A stretch of DNA of 64,000 nucleotides from Nicotiana tabacum (lineage: Eukaryota > Streptophyta > Magnoliopsida > Solanales > Solanaceae): positions 139,612,948-139,676,947 of the forward strand of contig NC_134082.1 of the NCBI RefSeq assembly GCF_000715075.1. Reading direction: 5' to 3'. Made by a program: the position numbers and the translations under genes. Shown here piece by piece: positions 10,064 through 21,505 of this stretch. Numbering within the stretch: position 1 is the stretch's first letter; each line of letters starts with the position of its first letter. The notes under the pieces were generated by a model. It was not told where the DNA came from. It saw only the letters and a list, made by a program, of their open reading frames with translations, and made no database searches.

Positions 10064-12141
10064 TCACATACGCAAAAGATGCGCTCTCCATTTACAAACA
10101 TGCTCTGCGAATATCAAATACAAAATGGCGAAGTCTACGCTCCGCTCCAGAAGGCTACGGCCTACCATCCCTAGTTTCTCTCTCCATGACATCGGCAAGA
10201 AGTGACCGAGCATCATGATCCTCTGCCCTCGCTCGAGCCAACTCCTCCGAGAGAACGAAGCCCCTAGCGCCAATCTCCTCGAGCCGACATATTCCTCGAT
10301 CCTCTTTTCACGATCGAGGGCCCGCTTCAACTCGGATTGGGCATTAGTAGCATTCTTCAAATGAATCGCCATCTCCTGATCAGCCTTAGTCTGACTCAAT
10401 GTTGCTTCAGCCCGAGCATCGATTATCTCAGCCCTAATCTTTGAGAGATCGGACTCGAGCTTCGCGATTATATCCACTTGAATTGAAGCGTTGTCACGAG
10501 CCAAGCAGAGTTGGGCCTCGAAGGCAGGAACTTTAGCCAAGGCACCTTTCTCCTCTTAAGCTTGAGCCTGCACCCGAGCCCTCAGTTCACCACAAGCATT
10601 CCTAACTCGGTCGGCTTCGCTCCTAAGGTACTCTAGAGCCCCCGTCTTTTTCTACAACTAAGATAAGCAAAAGGATTAACCTTAAGGGTCAAAAAGGTAA
10701 AACGCGTACTACGAGAGGTTACCTTCGCCATCAAATAGCTTTCGTAATTCGAGCTCCAGTACGCCTCATATCCCCAGTACATCAACTCAACTTCCTTCTC
10801 CTCGCTGAGGAGCCTAAGGGACTCACCCTCATCCAGAGCTTTCCGAAGCTTAGCCCCATAACAGAGCAGCTCAGACCTAAGCCTATCAAAGGCCTGCAAA
10901 AGAAAAACTCGATAAGAAAAGAAAGACGCGAAATGCAGAAGGACTACGCCGAAACTCACCGCAAAGTGAAGACGGTGAGCTTCCTCGAAGGCCGAGCACA
11001 CTCCTATTGGTCCAGCCCCTCCGGCCCTGGAAGAACCAACCTCGGTCGAGACATAATCACTCAGAGGAACCACCGCTCCAGAACCAAAAACTTCAGGAAC
11101 AACAGGCTCGGGTGATGCTCTTTCTACAAAGATATGGGCCCGTTTAGCCTCGTTAAAAGCTCTATCACACTGCGGATGCAAATCATATTTATCGCCATCG
11201 TCCTTTAGCTCGGAGGTCGACGACTCCTCCCCCCTCTCTAGAGGAACACAACCTCGCCCCAAGGAACCAACTGATACCTGCAACGGAAAATCCAGTATAG
11301 AAGAAAGATGAAAATGTCATCTCAAACATACGAAGACCAAGGTAAAAGCGGCACACACGCATACCTTGGTATTTCACTTCCCATCTGCCCCAGGAAACAG
11401 CTTGCCACCCACGCTCGTCGCAAGTTGAATGGGTTGCCAACCTTCGAACCCAGTCGGGAAAATTGGGAACTTCGCCTGGCATCCATGAAGTTGCTGTAGA
11501 AAAGGAGGAAAAACAATTACTCAACTGGTTTTCGCTATAAGCGAGTCTAAGAAAGCATGAGACGCTCCACTCACGCGCGTAATTCCGTCCCTAGGGAAAG
11601 GGCATGAGCTCCACGGGGATAATGTTAGTCGTCTAAACCCAGATAAATTGACTGACACACTCTTGATCCTTATCTGCCTCATCATCAACAACAAAGGGCA
11701 TGGGTGAACAGCAACGCAGGGTCAGTAGGCCTCGATGGTGGAAGGGCCGGTACAGCCTGACGAGGTGACTAAGCGTGGATTCAAGCCCGACCTTCTCCGC
11801 AAAGAATCTCATCATCAACACCACTCGCCAAAATGACGGATGTATCTGAGCCAAAGTAACCTGATACTTCAGGCAGAAATCAAGCACGACCCTATCAAGG
11901 GGCTTAGTGCGAAAGGGTATAAGTATACATTCAGGAATCCATCAGCGGAGTCCGTAATACTCTCATCTGGGGAAAGCGCCTGCAATGCTACCCCCTCGCC
12001 CCATCTGCAGTGTTTCCTCACGATCTCCAGATGTTCCTCTCTTATCGAAGACATAGTCTTCAAAAAAAGCTCCCGCGGATCCTGAGCACTGGGAGTGGAA
12101 CTCTCCCCTCCCTGCCTGGCCGGCCCTGAAGTAGCTGACAT
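10064..12141 (-). pseudogene. Broken antisense ORF of the Tat lineage ('putative gypsy-type transposon' protein)
   Basis: On the minus strand, pieces of one protein follow each other: 12141-11869 (start ATG; '…LEIVRKHCRWG…'), 11887-11633 ('FCLKYQVTLAQIHPSFWRVVLMMRFFAEKVG'), 11524-11189 ('WVRRLATHSTCDERGWQAVSWGRWEVKYQG'), 11283-10633 ('AFDRLRSELLCYGAKLRKALDEGESL') and 10540-10064 (a heptad-rich coiled coil, 'LESDLSKIRAEIIDARAEATLSQTKADQE'). Order and motifs match the antisense protein known from Tat/Retand-type elements: N-terminal DUF-like globular part, W-x-GRWE motif, long coiled coil. The first two pieces overlap in different frames at about 11870-11887, so there is a frameshift; gaps near 11560 and 10590 could be introns or decay. 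It lies opposite to gag, downstream of where pol should be. Function is unknown. Confidence 0.7.
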
Positions 12142-14051
12142 GGCTATGGTAAAATTGGTAGACTGAAGCAGGGGCCTACACCAACACCTTTACGCTTAAG
12201 GAAACGAAGGACCCGATGCCAAGGTGGAAGGATAACTATCTAAAATAATGAGATCTTCCAAAGAAGTAAGAGCCACCCCACATATATGTGGAAAGCAGCA
12301 ACGATTCGCCTATCCAGGGTAAGCCCCGTAAGGCCGACGGCCTCGGTACAGATACCGGGGTGGTACCCGACCCTAGAGACCTCCATCGATAAGAAGTTAG
12401 GCTTCAAGGAGCCAACTACATCATATCCAAATCCCGAGGGGGTGCCCGACCTCGAGGACCTCCATCAAAAAGAAGTCAGGCTTCGGAAAGCCTTCTGCAC
12501 CATCATAGAGCTCGAGGCGGTATCCGACCTCATGGTTTTCCTTTATAAAAAGAAAAATAAGCACTTCAAGCTCCGCCCACAAGGGCTCGACCGCAGAAAA
12601 TCACCTAAATACGAATAGCCCCTTCCTCAGAAGCATGCCTATAACACCTCAAAGGGTTATCTACGCTAAGCTCAAAGTAAAAGCTCTGAGCGCCCGAAGT
12701 CAACTTTCACTTTGGTGCTCTATCTCCATGGGGCTCAAGAGCCCCGATGATCCAGGTTTATCAGACCACTTCGGGCTTGATTCTGGGAACAATGATGAGC
12801 TTGGAAAGGAGACATTTCCGTCGACCAAAGGCCAGAAAAATATCGGTAATTGCCAACAGAGGCATACATTCAAAATCTCTGAATGCACAAGAGTATATGA
12901 GAACACGACAAAAATCAAAGGCAGAAGCAAAGGAAAACATTCAAAAGCCTCGGAGTACACAAGAGCATACAAAAATAGGGCAAGTATCAAAAACAGGAAT
13001 CAAGGAAACATCTCTATATTCATGAATATTCATGTACAACGGCCCTCAAGGGGCCCTGTCATATGATTACCAAAGCCTACAGAGGACCTCTACACAAAAA
13101 TGGAGAAGCAGGAGGATGTACATGTGATGAAAACCCAAGAACCCAGTCCATCCTCGAAGGTCCATCTCCGGTATCAGCATCCTCGAGTGCCGCCCCCTCG
13201 AGCTCGCATCTTCGAAGGCAATTCCTTCGACCACCATCTCCTCTAGGTTCCCAGCTCAATCCTGCGGAAGGGCTTCGCCGAGGTAAAAGATGAAGAAGAA
13301 GAAAAGGAGGGGATGCAAAGAAGGCAGAGAAAAGAGACATAGCCCACCGAAGCCAAAGGTTGAAGATTCAGCGGGCCCCAGCCTCAATGACAGGGATGCC
13401 ACTTTATCCCTTGGGAAAGGAAAAACCCAAGGGATGAAGTGCCACACCAGGACTCGGTAGGAGAGTGAGAAGCGGTGCACAGTCCGAATGACTGTCTACA
13501 AAAGGGAGAATCAATTCCCCGTCTATCATCGTCTCGGGCCAATGAGGACAGCGGTGGCAGACGCAATAACAACTGCAGCAGCAACGGAACGGCACAATCG
13601 AGCTCCAACAAAGGTCCATGACACAGCCTATCGAAATAATGACAAATGACCTTGGGGCCACAAACCCCAAACATGAGGTTCAATGATAGAGGAAAATGAT
13701 AAGCAAATGGGCGAATGAGTAGATGAAGGTACTTGGATAGAAAAAAAATGCCAGAGTACCCCCATTTATAAGGGGTAACGACATAGCCATCGAGGCTTTG
13801 GAAGACTGACCGGCGGACGCAATTACTGCGTTCTTGAAATGCTGAATCAATGGCAGAACTTTCACCTTGAAGAACGGGAATCGATAGTGCATTGAATGAT
13901 GTCAAATACACAAGTCTATGGGCCATCCTAGTTATCGCAAAAGCTCGCACCACAGGTTGCATCATTGGTATGACGTCACCATGAGAAGCTCGTAGAGTCA
14001 GGTATCAAAATCATTTCCCATCGCATCGTTCTGGGAAACGCAGAGACTATC
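12142..14051 (-). other. Region between antisense ORF and 3' LTR of the nested element
   Basis: This is where a promoter and leader for the antisense ORF would lie. A minus-strand ORF at 13965-13384 (193 codons) is not recognised; its low-complexity Leu/Cys/Arg make-up gives no family signal. GA-rich and CT-rich tracts occur near 13290-13340. Just before the 3' LTR, 'gggaaacgcagagactatc' is the only candidate polypurine tract and is weak. Confidence 0.4.
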
Positions 14052-14799
14052 TGTATGTGATAAAATCAGAGGGCTTAATTTCTCGCTATCAAGCCACTTC
14101 GGAAGAATATCTCGAGACCCCGAGGACGTGGAGTTGCGACCGAGTCCCCTACCTCGGGGCTCATCGAGGCCCGACTCAAAGAAGATGAACAAAAAGGAAA
14201 TTCCCAAGGAAAGCGGCTAAGTCTGTCAAGAGCCGGACTACCAAAAGCCTGTGTTGAGGAGTCACATCTCGCCGTCCCATCTCCTTTCTTTTATAATTAA
14301 TGTATGTTGTACTATAAATGGTTTCTCCTCCTATATAAAGGGGATCCCCATCACTTTGTAAGCCCCCAGCTGATGGGGCTCCAACTATTCTCCACAAGAT
14401 CAATAATATCTCTCTCACTTTCTTCTCTCTAACTTACTAGCTCTTACTCGCTCGAGGCCATTCTTAGCATTTATTGCTTTCATACTTGTTCTTCATTTAT
14501 TGCCTGATATTGGCCATAAAGAGTCTTCTTTAATTATATTCTAACTGTTATCCCTTCCCCAATTACCCCCGATAGCTCGATCTCGAGCCGGATATCGACC
14601 CCGAGGCCCTTTATCGATCAGTCCGAAGCCCGGGCAACAAGCCCTTCAGTTTGATTACTGCCCCGTTTTAACTTGCATCTCATCGTTAAACTTCATACTT
14701 CTAGCATCAACTGCTCTAACAACTAGCATAAAAATAGATCACGTATTTTTAGAGTTCCATTTACAAATTTAATTGTTATTACCATTTTCACGGTAAACA
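14052..14799 (+). repeat. 3' LTR of the nested Tat-type element
   Basis: 748 bp, TGTATGTGAT to CGGTAAACA, co-linear with 5021-5787. TATA box at about 14331-14338. It is followed by the right-hand target duplication GGTAA and then the rest of the copia integrase gene. Confidence 0.9.
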
Positions 14800-14804
14800 G
14801 GTAA

Positions 14805-15780
14805 AATGACCAAGGTTAAGAGAAAGGGTTCCAGTAAGAGCTCTGAACTCTTAGAAATTATTCATACTGATATTAGTGGACCTTATGTACCTATTTTCAG
14901 CAATCATAAGTATTTTATTACTTTTATTAATGACTTTTCAAGATACTGTTATATATCTTTTATAAGAAAAATCTGAAGCACTTGATAAGTTTAAAATTTA
15001 CAAGATTGAAGTTGAAAAACAGCTTGGGAAGTCCATTAAGATAGTGAGGTCTGACCGTGGTGGTGAGTACTATGGAAAATATGATGAGTCTGGTCAATGT
15101 ATGGGGCCTTTTGCTTTATTTTTGCAAGAATGTGGGATAGTAGCACAATATACCATGCCAGGTACTCCTGAGCAGAATGGTGTGGCTGAAAGACGGAATC
15201 GTACTGTAATGGAAATGGTGAGAAGTATGATGTCAAGGACTAGGCTACCTGAGTATCTTTGGGGTGAAGCCTTAAAAACAGCTAGTTATATCCTGGATAG
15301 AGTTCCTACAAAATCTGTCTTGAAAACTCCTTTTGAACTATGGACAACCAGAAAACCTAGCTTGAATCACTTTCACATTTGGGGATGTCCAGCTGAAGTT
15401 CACATTTATTCATCCACAGAAAAGAAAACTGATCCTAAAACTACCAGTTGTTTCTTTATAGGCTATCCTGATCACTCTAAAGGTTTTAGGTTTTTTCTGT
15501 CCTGGGCGTGGCACTAGAATCGTTGAGTCTATTAATGCAAAATTTCTTGAGCATGATGTTTGTGATTGTGATTGTTTATGTGGTAAGGAAATTGTATTGA
15601 AAGAGAAGAAGGGCATTGTCCCTGTACATGTTATACATGAAAATGTGGTAGTCCAACCTATTCATGAGGGGGAGAATCAAGGGAACAACAATGTAGATCC
15701 CATAGTTCCTGAATAAAATGTACACAATGAACCACTCCGCAGGTCATAAAGAGAAAGAAGGTCTGCCCTCTCTGATGATT
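14805..15780 (+). pseudogene. Copia element 1: integrase
   Basis: Reading resumes with a basic stretch and 'ELLEIIHTDISGPY', which carries the first catalytic Asp of the rve domain. A frame change near 14970 follows. The second Asp is in 'SDRGGEY' (about 15050) and the catalytic Glu region is '[13 protein letters not shown]' (about 15165-15200). '[17 protein letters not shown]' and 'GCPAEVHIY…[14 protein letters not shown]' are typical downstream copia integrase features. A further frame change occurs near 15505, and a stop near 15713. Integrase inserts the cDNA; this copy is dead. Compared with intact relatives the domain order is complete. Confidence 0.85.
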
Positions 15781-15785
15781 TTATC

Positions 15786-17407
15786 GTGTATGTAACTGAA
15801 AATCTTAGTGATAATGGAGAGCTGACTGATCCTTTATCATATGCTCAAGCTATTTCCTTTCCATTTGTTGATAAATGGCGTGAGGCAATGAAAGATGAAA
15901 TGTGCTCCATGGAACACAATGGAGTGTGGGAGTTAGTTGAATTGCCTGAAGCTTTTAGACCTATTGGTTGCAAATGGGTGTTTAAAACTAAAAGAGACTC
16001 TAAGGGAAACATAGACCGTTATAAAGCAAGGTTGGTTGTTAAGGGTTACACTCAGAAAGAAGGTATTGATTATAAAGAAACATTTTTTCCTGTTTCATCC
16101 AAGAATGCATTTAGAATTGTGATGGCTCTTGTGGCTCATTTTGATTTAGAATTTCACCAAATGAATGTTATAACTGCTTTCTAGAATGAAAGTCTACTTG
16201 AAGAAGTTTACATGGTTCAACCTGAAGAGTTTAAAGAAGCTGGTAAAGAACATCTAGTGTGCAAGCTTAACAAATCCATATAAGGTTTAAACAAGCCTCC
16301 ACGCAGTGGTACTTGAAATTTGATGAAATTATTACAAAATTTGGACTTGTGGAGAATAAGCTTGATGAATGTGTTTATCTTAAAATAGCTAATGGTAATT
16401 TCTTTATCATGGTTCTCTATGTTGACGACATTCTGCTTGCCACAAATGATTTGGGTTTGTTGAATGAGACCAAACAATTTTTATCTAGGTCTTTTGATAT
16501 GAAAGATCTTGGTGACGCCTCTTTTGTTCTTGGGATAGAAATTAAAAGAGATAGGTCATGTGGTTTATTGGGTTTATCACAGTGTTCCTATATTGAGAGT
16601 GTTCTTAAAACTTTCAATATGCAAGGCTGTAGAACTGGTGTTGCACCTGTTGTAAAATGGGATAAACTTAGTAAATATCAATGTCCGAAAAATGAAGTTG
16701 AAATGAGAACAATGAAAGATGTGTCATATGCAAGTGTTGTTGGTTGTTTGATGTACATACAAGTTTGTACAAGGCCTGATATTGCATTTGCTATTAACAT
16801 GTTGGGAAGATGTTCTTCTAATTCTGGGTGGGCACAATGGGTGGCTGCAAAGAAAGTGATGAGATATCTACAATGCACCAAAGACTTCATGCTTGTGTAC
16901 AAAAAGATTGATTACCTGGATCTTCTAGTATATTCAGATTCTGATTTTGCAGGTTGTCAAGACACTATAAAATCAACTTCTGGGTATATTTTTATGTTGC
17001 GTGGAGGTGCTATTTCTTGGAAAAGTGAGAAGCAAAGCATCACTGCTACATCTATAATGGAAGCTGAGTTTATTGCTTGTTTTGAGACTGCTTCACATGC
17101 TGTCTGGATGAAGAATTTTCTTACTAAATTGCAAATTGTGGATTTTATATCTAAGCCGGTGACTATTTTTTGTGACAACAATGCAGTTGTGTTCTTCTTT
17201 AAGAATAACAAGAGAACAAGAGGCTCTAAGCATGTTAGCCTTAAGTTTCTTAAGGTTAGAGACATGGTAAAAGAAGGTGATATATGTATTTAGCATATTA
17301 GCATAGAATCTATGTTGGCTGATCCTTTGACTAAAGGTCTTAGGCCTGTAGTGTTTAATGAACATGCTAAAAATATGGGTATTTTAGAGTCTTTTGATGT
17401 GCATTAG
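15786..17407 (+). pseudogene. Copia element 1: reverse transcriptase and RNase H
   Basis: RT begins with 'WREAMKDEMCSMEHNGVWELVELP' and 'GCKWVFKTKRDSKGNIDRYKARLVVKGYTQKEGIDY', the classic copia start. 'HQMNVITAF' is followed by a TAG at about 16182, and another stop and frame change occur by 16285. RT resumes at about 16313 and keeps the active site YVDD (16418-16429). RNase H motifs follow: 'LVYSDSDFAG', 'SWKSEKQSITATSIMEAEF', 'IFCDNNAV'. A TAG at about 17291 interrupts the end, then 'SMLADPLTKGLRP' leads to the final stop at 17405-17407. So at least three stops break an otherwise co-linear pol. Confidence 0.9.
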
Positions 17408-17988
17408 GCAGTGGGAGTTACTTTGTAATTGCTGACTGAGATATTACTTTTAATAAATTCTATTTTTATTCAAGCTTGTGTTATTTGATATCTGTTATGC
17501 TTACGACTAATATGATAATTTATTTTATTTTATTTCCAATTGGACATTGCATAAACTCATGATATTTTTGAGTCTTGCTGCTTATTGCCTTGATTATCCC
17601 GGGTAAGGCACAAGGGAATCCTCCTGAGGTGATATGATTTTGTGTCACTTGGAGGCTTATTTCTTTCTAAGAGGTGTGAATCTATTCACCTTGATTAGAA
17701 AGATAAAATGCTTAGCACACATGTTTTATCCATGTTGATGGAAATTCTAGCATATGTGGTCGTAGATAGAATTCATACCTTAAAATGGTGCGATGCCTGC
17801 TACGATTCATTGTTAGTTTTCTCTATTGAGACTTAATGGATTGTTATATGGATCATTCTATCCTTGGCTATGTGAGTAGTGTGGCCACCGTATAGTCTAA
17901 AATCTTTTTTTAAAAGAATTTTCTTAAAACTCAAATATTTAAAATGGTTTTCTTGTCCTCAATTAACGTTGGCGTCCAAGTGGGAGAA
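17408..17988 (+). other. Copia element 1: 3' untranslated region and polypurine tract
   Basis: No ORF of note. It ends in 'ggcgtccaagtgggagaa', a polypurine tract of the form found immediately before copia 3' LTRs, with TG of the LTR at 17989. Confidence 0.75.
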
Positions 17989-18471
17989 TGTTGGAATTTA
18001 GACTTACGTTAATTGGTTATAGCCTGAAAGGATAATGACGTGGCCCAAGTGGTGGATAAATAAAAGGCCTAATATTAAATATCGTGTGTGTGGATAAGTG
18101 AGGCCCAATAACAATTGGCCTGTGATGGGTAGGCACTCTTTATAAATAGAGGCCAACCCCCCTTTCCCTAGCTATTAGAAAACCCTAGCGTATTCTGCCT
18201 CTTGAATACATGGTAACGGTAGATATCTCATCATTCAAGTTCTCCGGGCTGTGAGAACGCGTAGTTAGTAGATTGTGGAAGTTGGTCTCAGGCTTAATCG
18301 TCGTTTGTTGTCGCTGTTGAATATATGGAGTTTAACGGTACGCTTCCTTGGACTCTAACCCAAGATTATGATTTTATATCGGTATGATTGTGCCTTGATC
18401 TCTTCTATGGCTGCGAATTAATAATCTAATATATAGAAGAACAATAAATATTGTTTAGCTTATGCGCTTCA
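17989..18471 (+). repeat. 3' LTR of copia element 1
   Basis: It starts TGTTGGAATTTAGACTT directly after the polypurine tract. A TATA box (TATAAATA) lies at 18141-18148. The end is uncertain: I choose CA at 18470-18471 ('tatgcgcttca'), because PME-like intron sequence is recognisable from about 18505 onward. The 5' LTR is not in the window, so the ends cannot be checked by pairing. Confidence 0.65.
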
Positions 18472-18914
18472 ATTATATAATATTTCGATGATTAACTGAA
18501 GTCATTACATTAGCAAATTTATTATACAGGAGTATACGGCGATGGTTTAATCGGAATGAACATGACTATTAGAAATAGTGCTGGAGCAGGAGCTGGACAA
18601 GCGGCCGCCTTGACTAGTGGAGCTAGTTTCGTTACATTTTATCTGTGTCGTTTTGAGGGTTATCAGGACAGTTTTTTCGCAATACGGGGTGCAATTTTCC
18701 AGAGAATGTGAAGTTTTTGGCACCATAGATTTTATCTTTGGTGATGGCCAAGCCTTTTCTCAAAATAGTGTAATTTATGCAAGATTACCTTTACCAGGAC
18801 AAGAAATCACAATACTTGCCCCAAGTTTTGACACAGCAGCTACGAATTCAAGGCAAATTCTTCAGAATTGTACAATTATACCCATACCAGAATTGCGTAA
18901 TAATAATTCAGAGA

Positions 18915-19127
18915 TAGGGGTGACAAATGAGCGGGTTTTTGCTGAATTTGGGCGGGTCAACATATGTTAGGTCAATAAATGGGTCATTGTCCAACCCAAC
19001 CCAACACAAAGTGTACTTGGCTAAGATGGGCTATAAACTCATGAGCTAAAATGTTTGTAACCCAGCTCATTAATCTCTGATCGGGTTGAGCATGTTATAT
19101 GGGTTTGAGCTCAAATTGTCACCCCTA
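18915..19127. mobile_element. hAT-type MITE in the PME pseudogene
   Basis: 213 bp with inverted ends TAGGGGTGACAA and TTGTCACCCCTA (perfect over 12 bp). The flanking 8-mers TTCAGAGA (18907-18914) and TTCCGAGG (19128-19135) agree at 6 of 8 positions, as expected for a decayed hAT duplication. The interior is GGGTCAA/GGGTTGAG rich and non-coding. It interrupts the codons between the last beta-helix turns and the LGRPW motif of the PME copy. Confidence 0.85.
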
Positions 19128-19420
19128 TTCCGAGGAGGTGACAAGTTACTTAGGTAGACCATGGAAAGATCATTCAACAACGATAATCATGTCAAGTTTT
19201 ATCGATGATTTCATAGACCCACAAGGTTGGCTACAATGGGACAGTACAACCGTATATTTTCCATAGTACAATAATAGAGGAGGGCCAATTCGATAGGTAA
19301 GTTGGGTAAACGCCATCAATAACAGAGAATTAATCTCTAAATTCACAGTACGCAACTTTATCCAAGGTGATAAATGGATCCCCGACATAATACCACACTA
19401 TGTAGATCTTGATGATGAGG

Positions 19421-19506
19421 GTTCGATTCCTGTGCTAGTAATCCCCTCCCTCATTTCCCCTTCTCATTCCCTATATATAATAAAAAGTTCTTTTTCTAAA
19501 CAAAAG
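19421..19506 (+). mobile_element. 5'-truncated tRNA-derived SINE fragment
   Basis: The inserted 86 bp begin GTTCGATTCC, which is a tRNA B-box, and end in a 'ttctaaacaaaag' tail. The 7-mer GATGAGG lies directly on both sides (19414-19420 and 19507-19513), consistent with a target-primed insertion duplication. The A-box part is missing, so the copy is truncated at its 5' end. It split the last few codons of the PME copy. Confidence 0.6.
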
Positions 19507-19523
19507 GATGAGGATTCCGTGAA

Positions 19524-21505
19524 GGAATTAATTTTTTTTTTAGCTAAAGTAGAAATATTAGTCATAAGCTAAGGCAATATTTTCACTCATCGATTATGGA
19601 TCATAGCTCAATATTTTAAAGTGTATTAATTTAATAGTAGATAGTATTTGTTATCTTACAAACATTTACAAAGGTATGTCATGTTATCGTATTAACATTG
19701 AGCCCAGAAGCAAATGAAAGAACTTTATTTCATATCATGCATAAAATGTCTTGAATCAATCAGGGCTAAGTTAGTAAAAGTTTTAAGTAAAAATATATAT
19801 ATGCAAGATTAAATTCTCTCAGAAAATGGGAGTTCAATTAGGAGAAAATTACACACATAATGATATGTGATGTCACATATATTGTTATCACTTAATTAAT
19901 TAGTATAATTAGTTAATACACATTCTTAAATTATTCTGTTATATATTTAATTGCAGTAAGCTAATGAAGTGTATTGTTACTTCCGATGTAGTGTATTGGG
20001 CTGGTAAACGATGAGAAAATGCATATTAAGTCTAACTCAATCGAGAATACTAGTAGCTTATAAGGTACTAAAAGATAAGGACAGTTCAAAATCATATACT
20101 CCAAAAAATAAGTTACCACATTCACCACCAATGTGGAGACAAGAGTAGAATGGAACTGATCAGAAAACTGACGACGGTAACGACACGCCAACGGCACATA
20201 CAACATTTCCTTGAGTTGCATATGGAGAATGAAGAGGTCAGAAACGATAAGAAGACCTAGCCAAATGATGATACAAAGACTGAGAAGAGAACACAAACCT
20301 GGACATTATATTCCAAGAGGGATAAAATAATTACATTTTATTTACTTTATCTTATCAACATGAGATAACATATGGTATGTACCAAGACAAAATAAAATTT
20401 AGATTTTCTGCAGCCAACATTCTGGGAGAAAATCCAGCTGCCACGGTTTAGATTGCATCTCTTCTCCTCCATCCATGTAAGCATTCTTTTTCTTTGATCA
20501 TAACTCTTTTCCTCTACATCTGCTGTTCCATACCATTAGAAATTTTTCCAAGAGGTTGTTATAAAGGAAATTGAGATGTGTTGACAATGTCCCTGCTGTT
20601 ATGGAGCAAAAGACTGGGTGTAGTTCAACTAAATTGCTCTCTGGAAAAAGCAAAACCAATTCCTAATTCAAGCTAGAGACAAAAAATGGAAGAGCGTCCA
20701 AGGCTGAACAAGTGAGCATATGTTTCATTTCTGTATCTTTGTTCTCTGTTTGAAAAGAGAGAAACACTGTTACATAGGTGGAGAGAAGAGATGCAATCAA
20801 GCCATTCAATTTTCATAGGGACACGTGGCTTCAATCAATAAGAATATTGAAAATTACTGGAGCATTTAATACTGAAGGGAATCTAGACCCCTTAGCCCTT
20901 CGTCCTTCTACCTGGGTTGCTGTAACCCGTTTTTTTTTCTTCTTCCAATTTGCTGTTTTAGGTAAATGACATTAAATAAAACCAATTGAATACCAAAGTT
21001 GAAAATAGTAGTAACTAAATCTGAAGCAAATTGGAGTTCTAAGTAAGTAATTTAATGTGAAGATAATATGCTATTATACCGTTATATCTATATTCTAAAA
21101 ACCATTTAGAGCAAACAATCAAAATTGGCATTGTCTCCCTATATAATGAAGACATTTGTAATTCACATTTCATGAATTATTACTGTTTCATCAGTTTTTC
21201 TTTATCACATTTATATTTATTGGTTCACAATGCATTGTTTGTTTTATCTTTAAATTATACGTGTGTCTTGAGTACACTCACCCTTTATCAGAATTTTGTG
21301 ATTCGTAGTAAGTTGATGCTAATGGTTTCAGTAATCTAATCATGCGATTACTATAGTTTTTGAGATATATTAGCCCCTTAGCATTTTCTAGTGAAATTTT
21401 CTTTATTAAAACCCGTTATCAATTCTCTAGTTTGTAGTTTCTTGTTAATTTCTTTTTGACTTAAATTTTGTTTTATTTTGTTCTATTAATGTAGGAAAAA
21501 TCCAG
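19524..21505. other. Intergenic DNA upstream of the intact PME gene
   Basis: AT-rich, with only short chance ORFs on both strands. It includes the probable promoter of the PME gene at its right end. I see no clear TATA box that I would assign to the gene; 'tatataatgaag' near 21139 is one candidate. Confidence 0.5.

Larger units (their letters stand above)
5021..14799 (+). mobile_element. Nested non-autonomous Tat-type Ty3/gypsy element in copia element 1
   Basis: Direct LTRs at 5021-5787 and 14052-14799 both start TGTATG and end GTAAACA. The 5 bp before the first (GGTAA, 5016-5020) equal the 5 bp after the second (14800-14804), so both ends are exact. A likely primer-binding site lies just inside the left LTR at about 5789. 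The body holds a gag remnant, a protease remnant and a broken antisense ORF. No RT, RNase H or integrase is recognisable in 8.3 kb, so the element depended on enzymes from elsewhere. The LTRs differ by many substitutions and a 14-bp indel near 5158, so the insertion is not recent. Confidence 0.9.
18530..19523 (+). pseudogene. Pectin methylesterase pseudogene (exon 2 only)
   Basis: After a retained splice acceptor (…ttattatacag), the sequence is clearly a diverged copy of exon 2 of the gene at 21506: 'NMTIRNSAGAGAGQAAALTSGA', then, after a 2-bp deletion near 18670-18690, 'RECEVFGTIDFIFGDGQAFSQNS', and after a MITE 'SYLGRPWKDHSTTIIMSSFIDDFIDPQGWLQW', 'FTVRNFIQGDKWIPDIIPHYVDLDDE'. Faults: the frameshift, stops near 19263 and 19296, a 213-bp MITE (18915-19127) and a SINE fragment (19421-19506) just before the old stop codon. 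The QDT catalytic motif has become QDS. Exon 1 is absent; the copia element 1 nest lies where intron 1 should be, so exon 1 may be left of the window. Confidence 0.9.

Noticed and set aside
13384..13965. 193-codon minus-strand ORF as a host gene
   Set aside because: It lies between two LTRs of the nested Tat element, has low-complexity composition and matches nothing I recognise.
19421..19450. tRNA gene at the GTTCGATTCC motif
   Set aside because: Only the B-box is present; no acceptor, D or anticodon arm can be formed.
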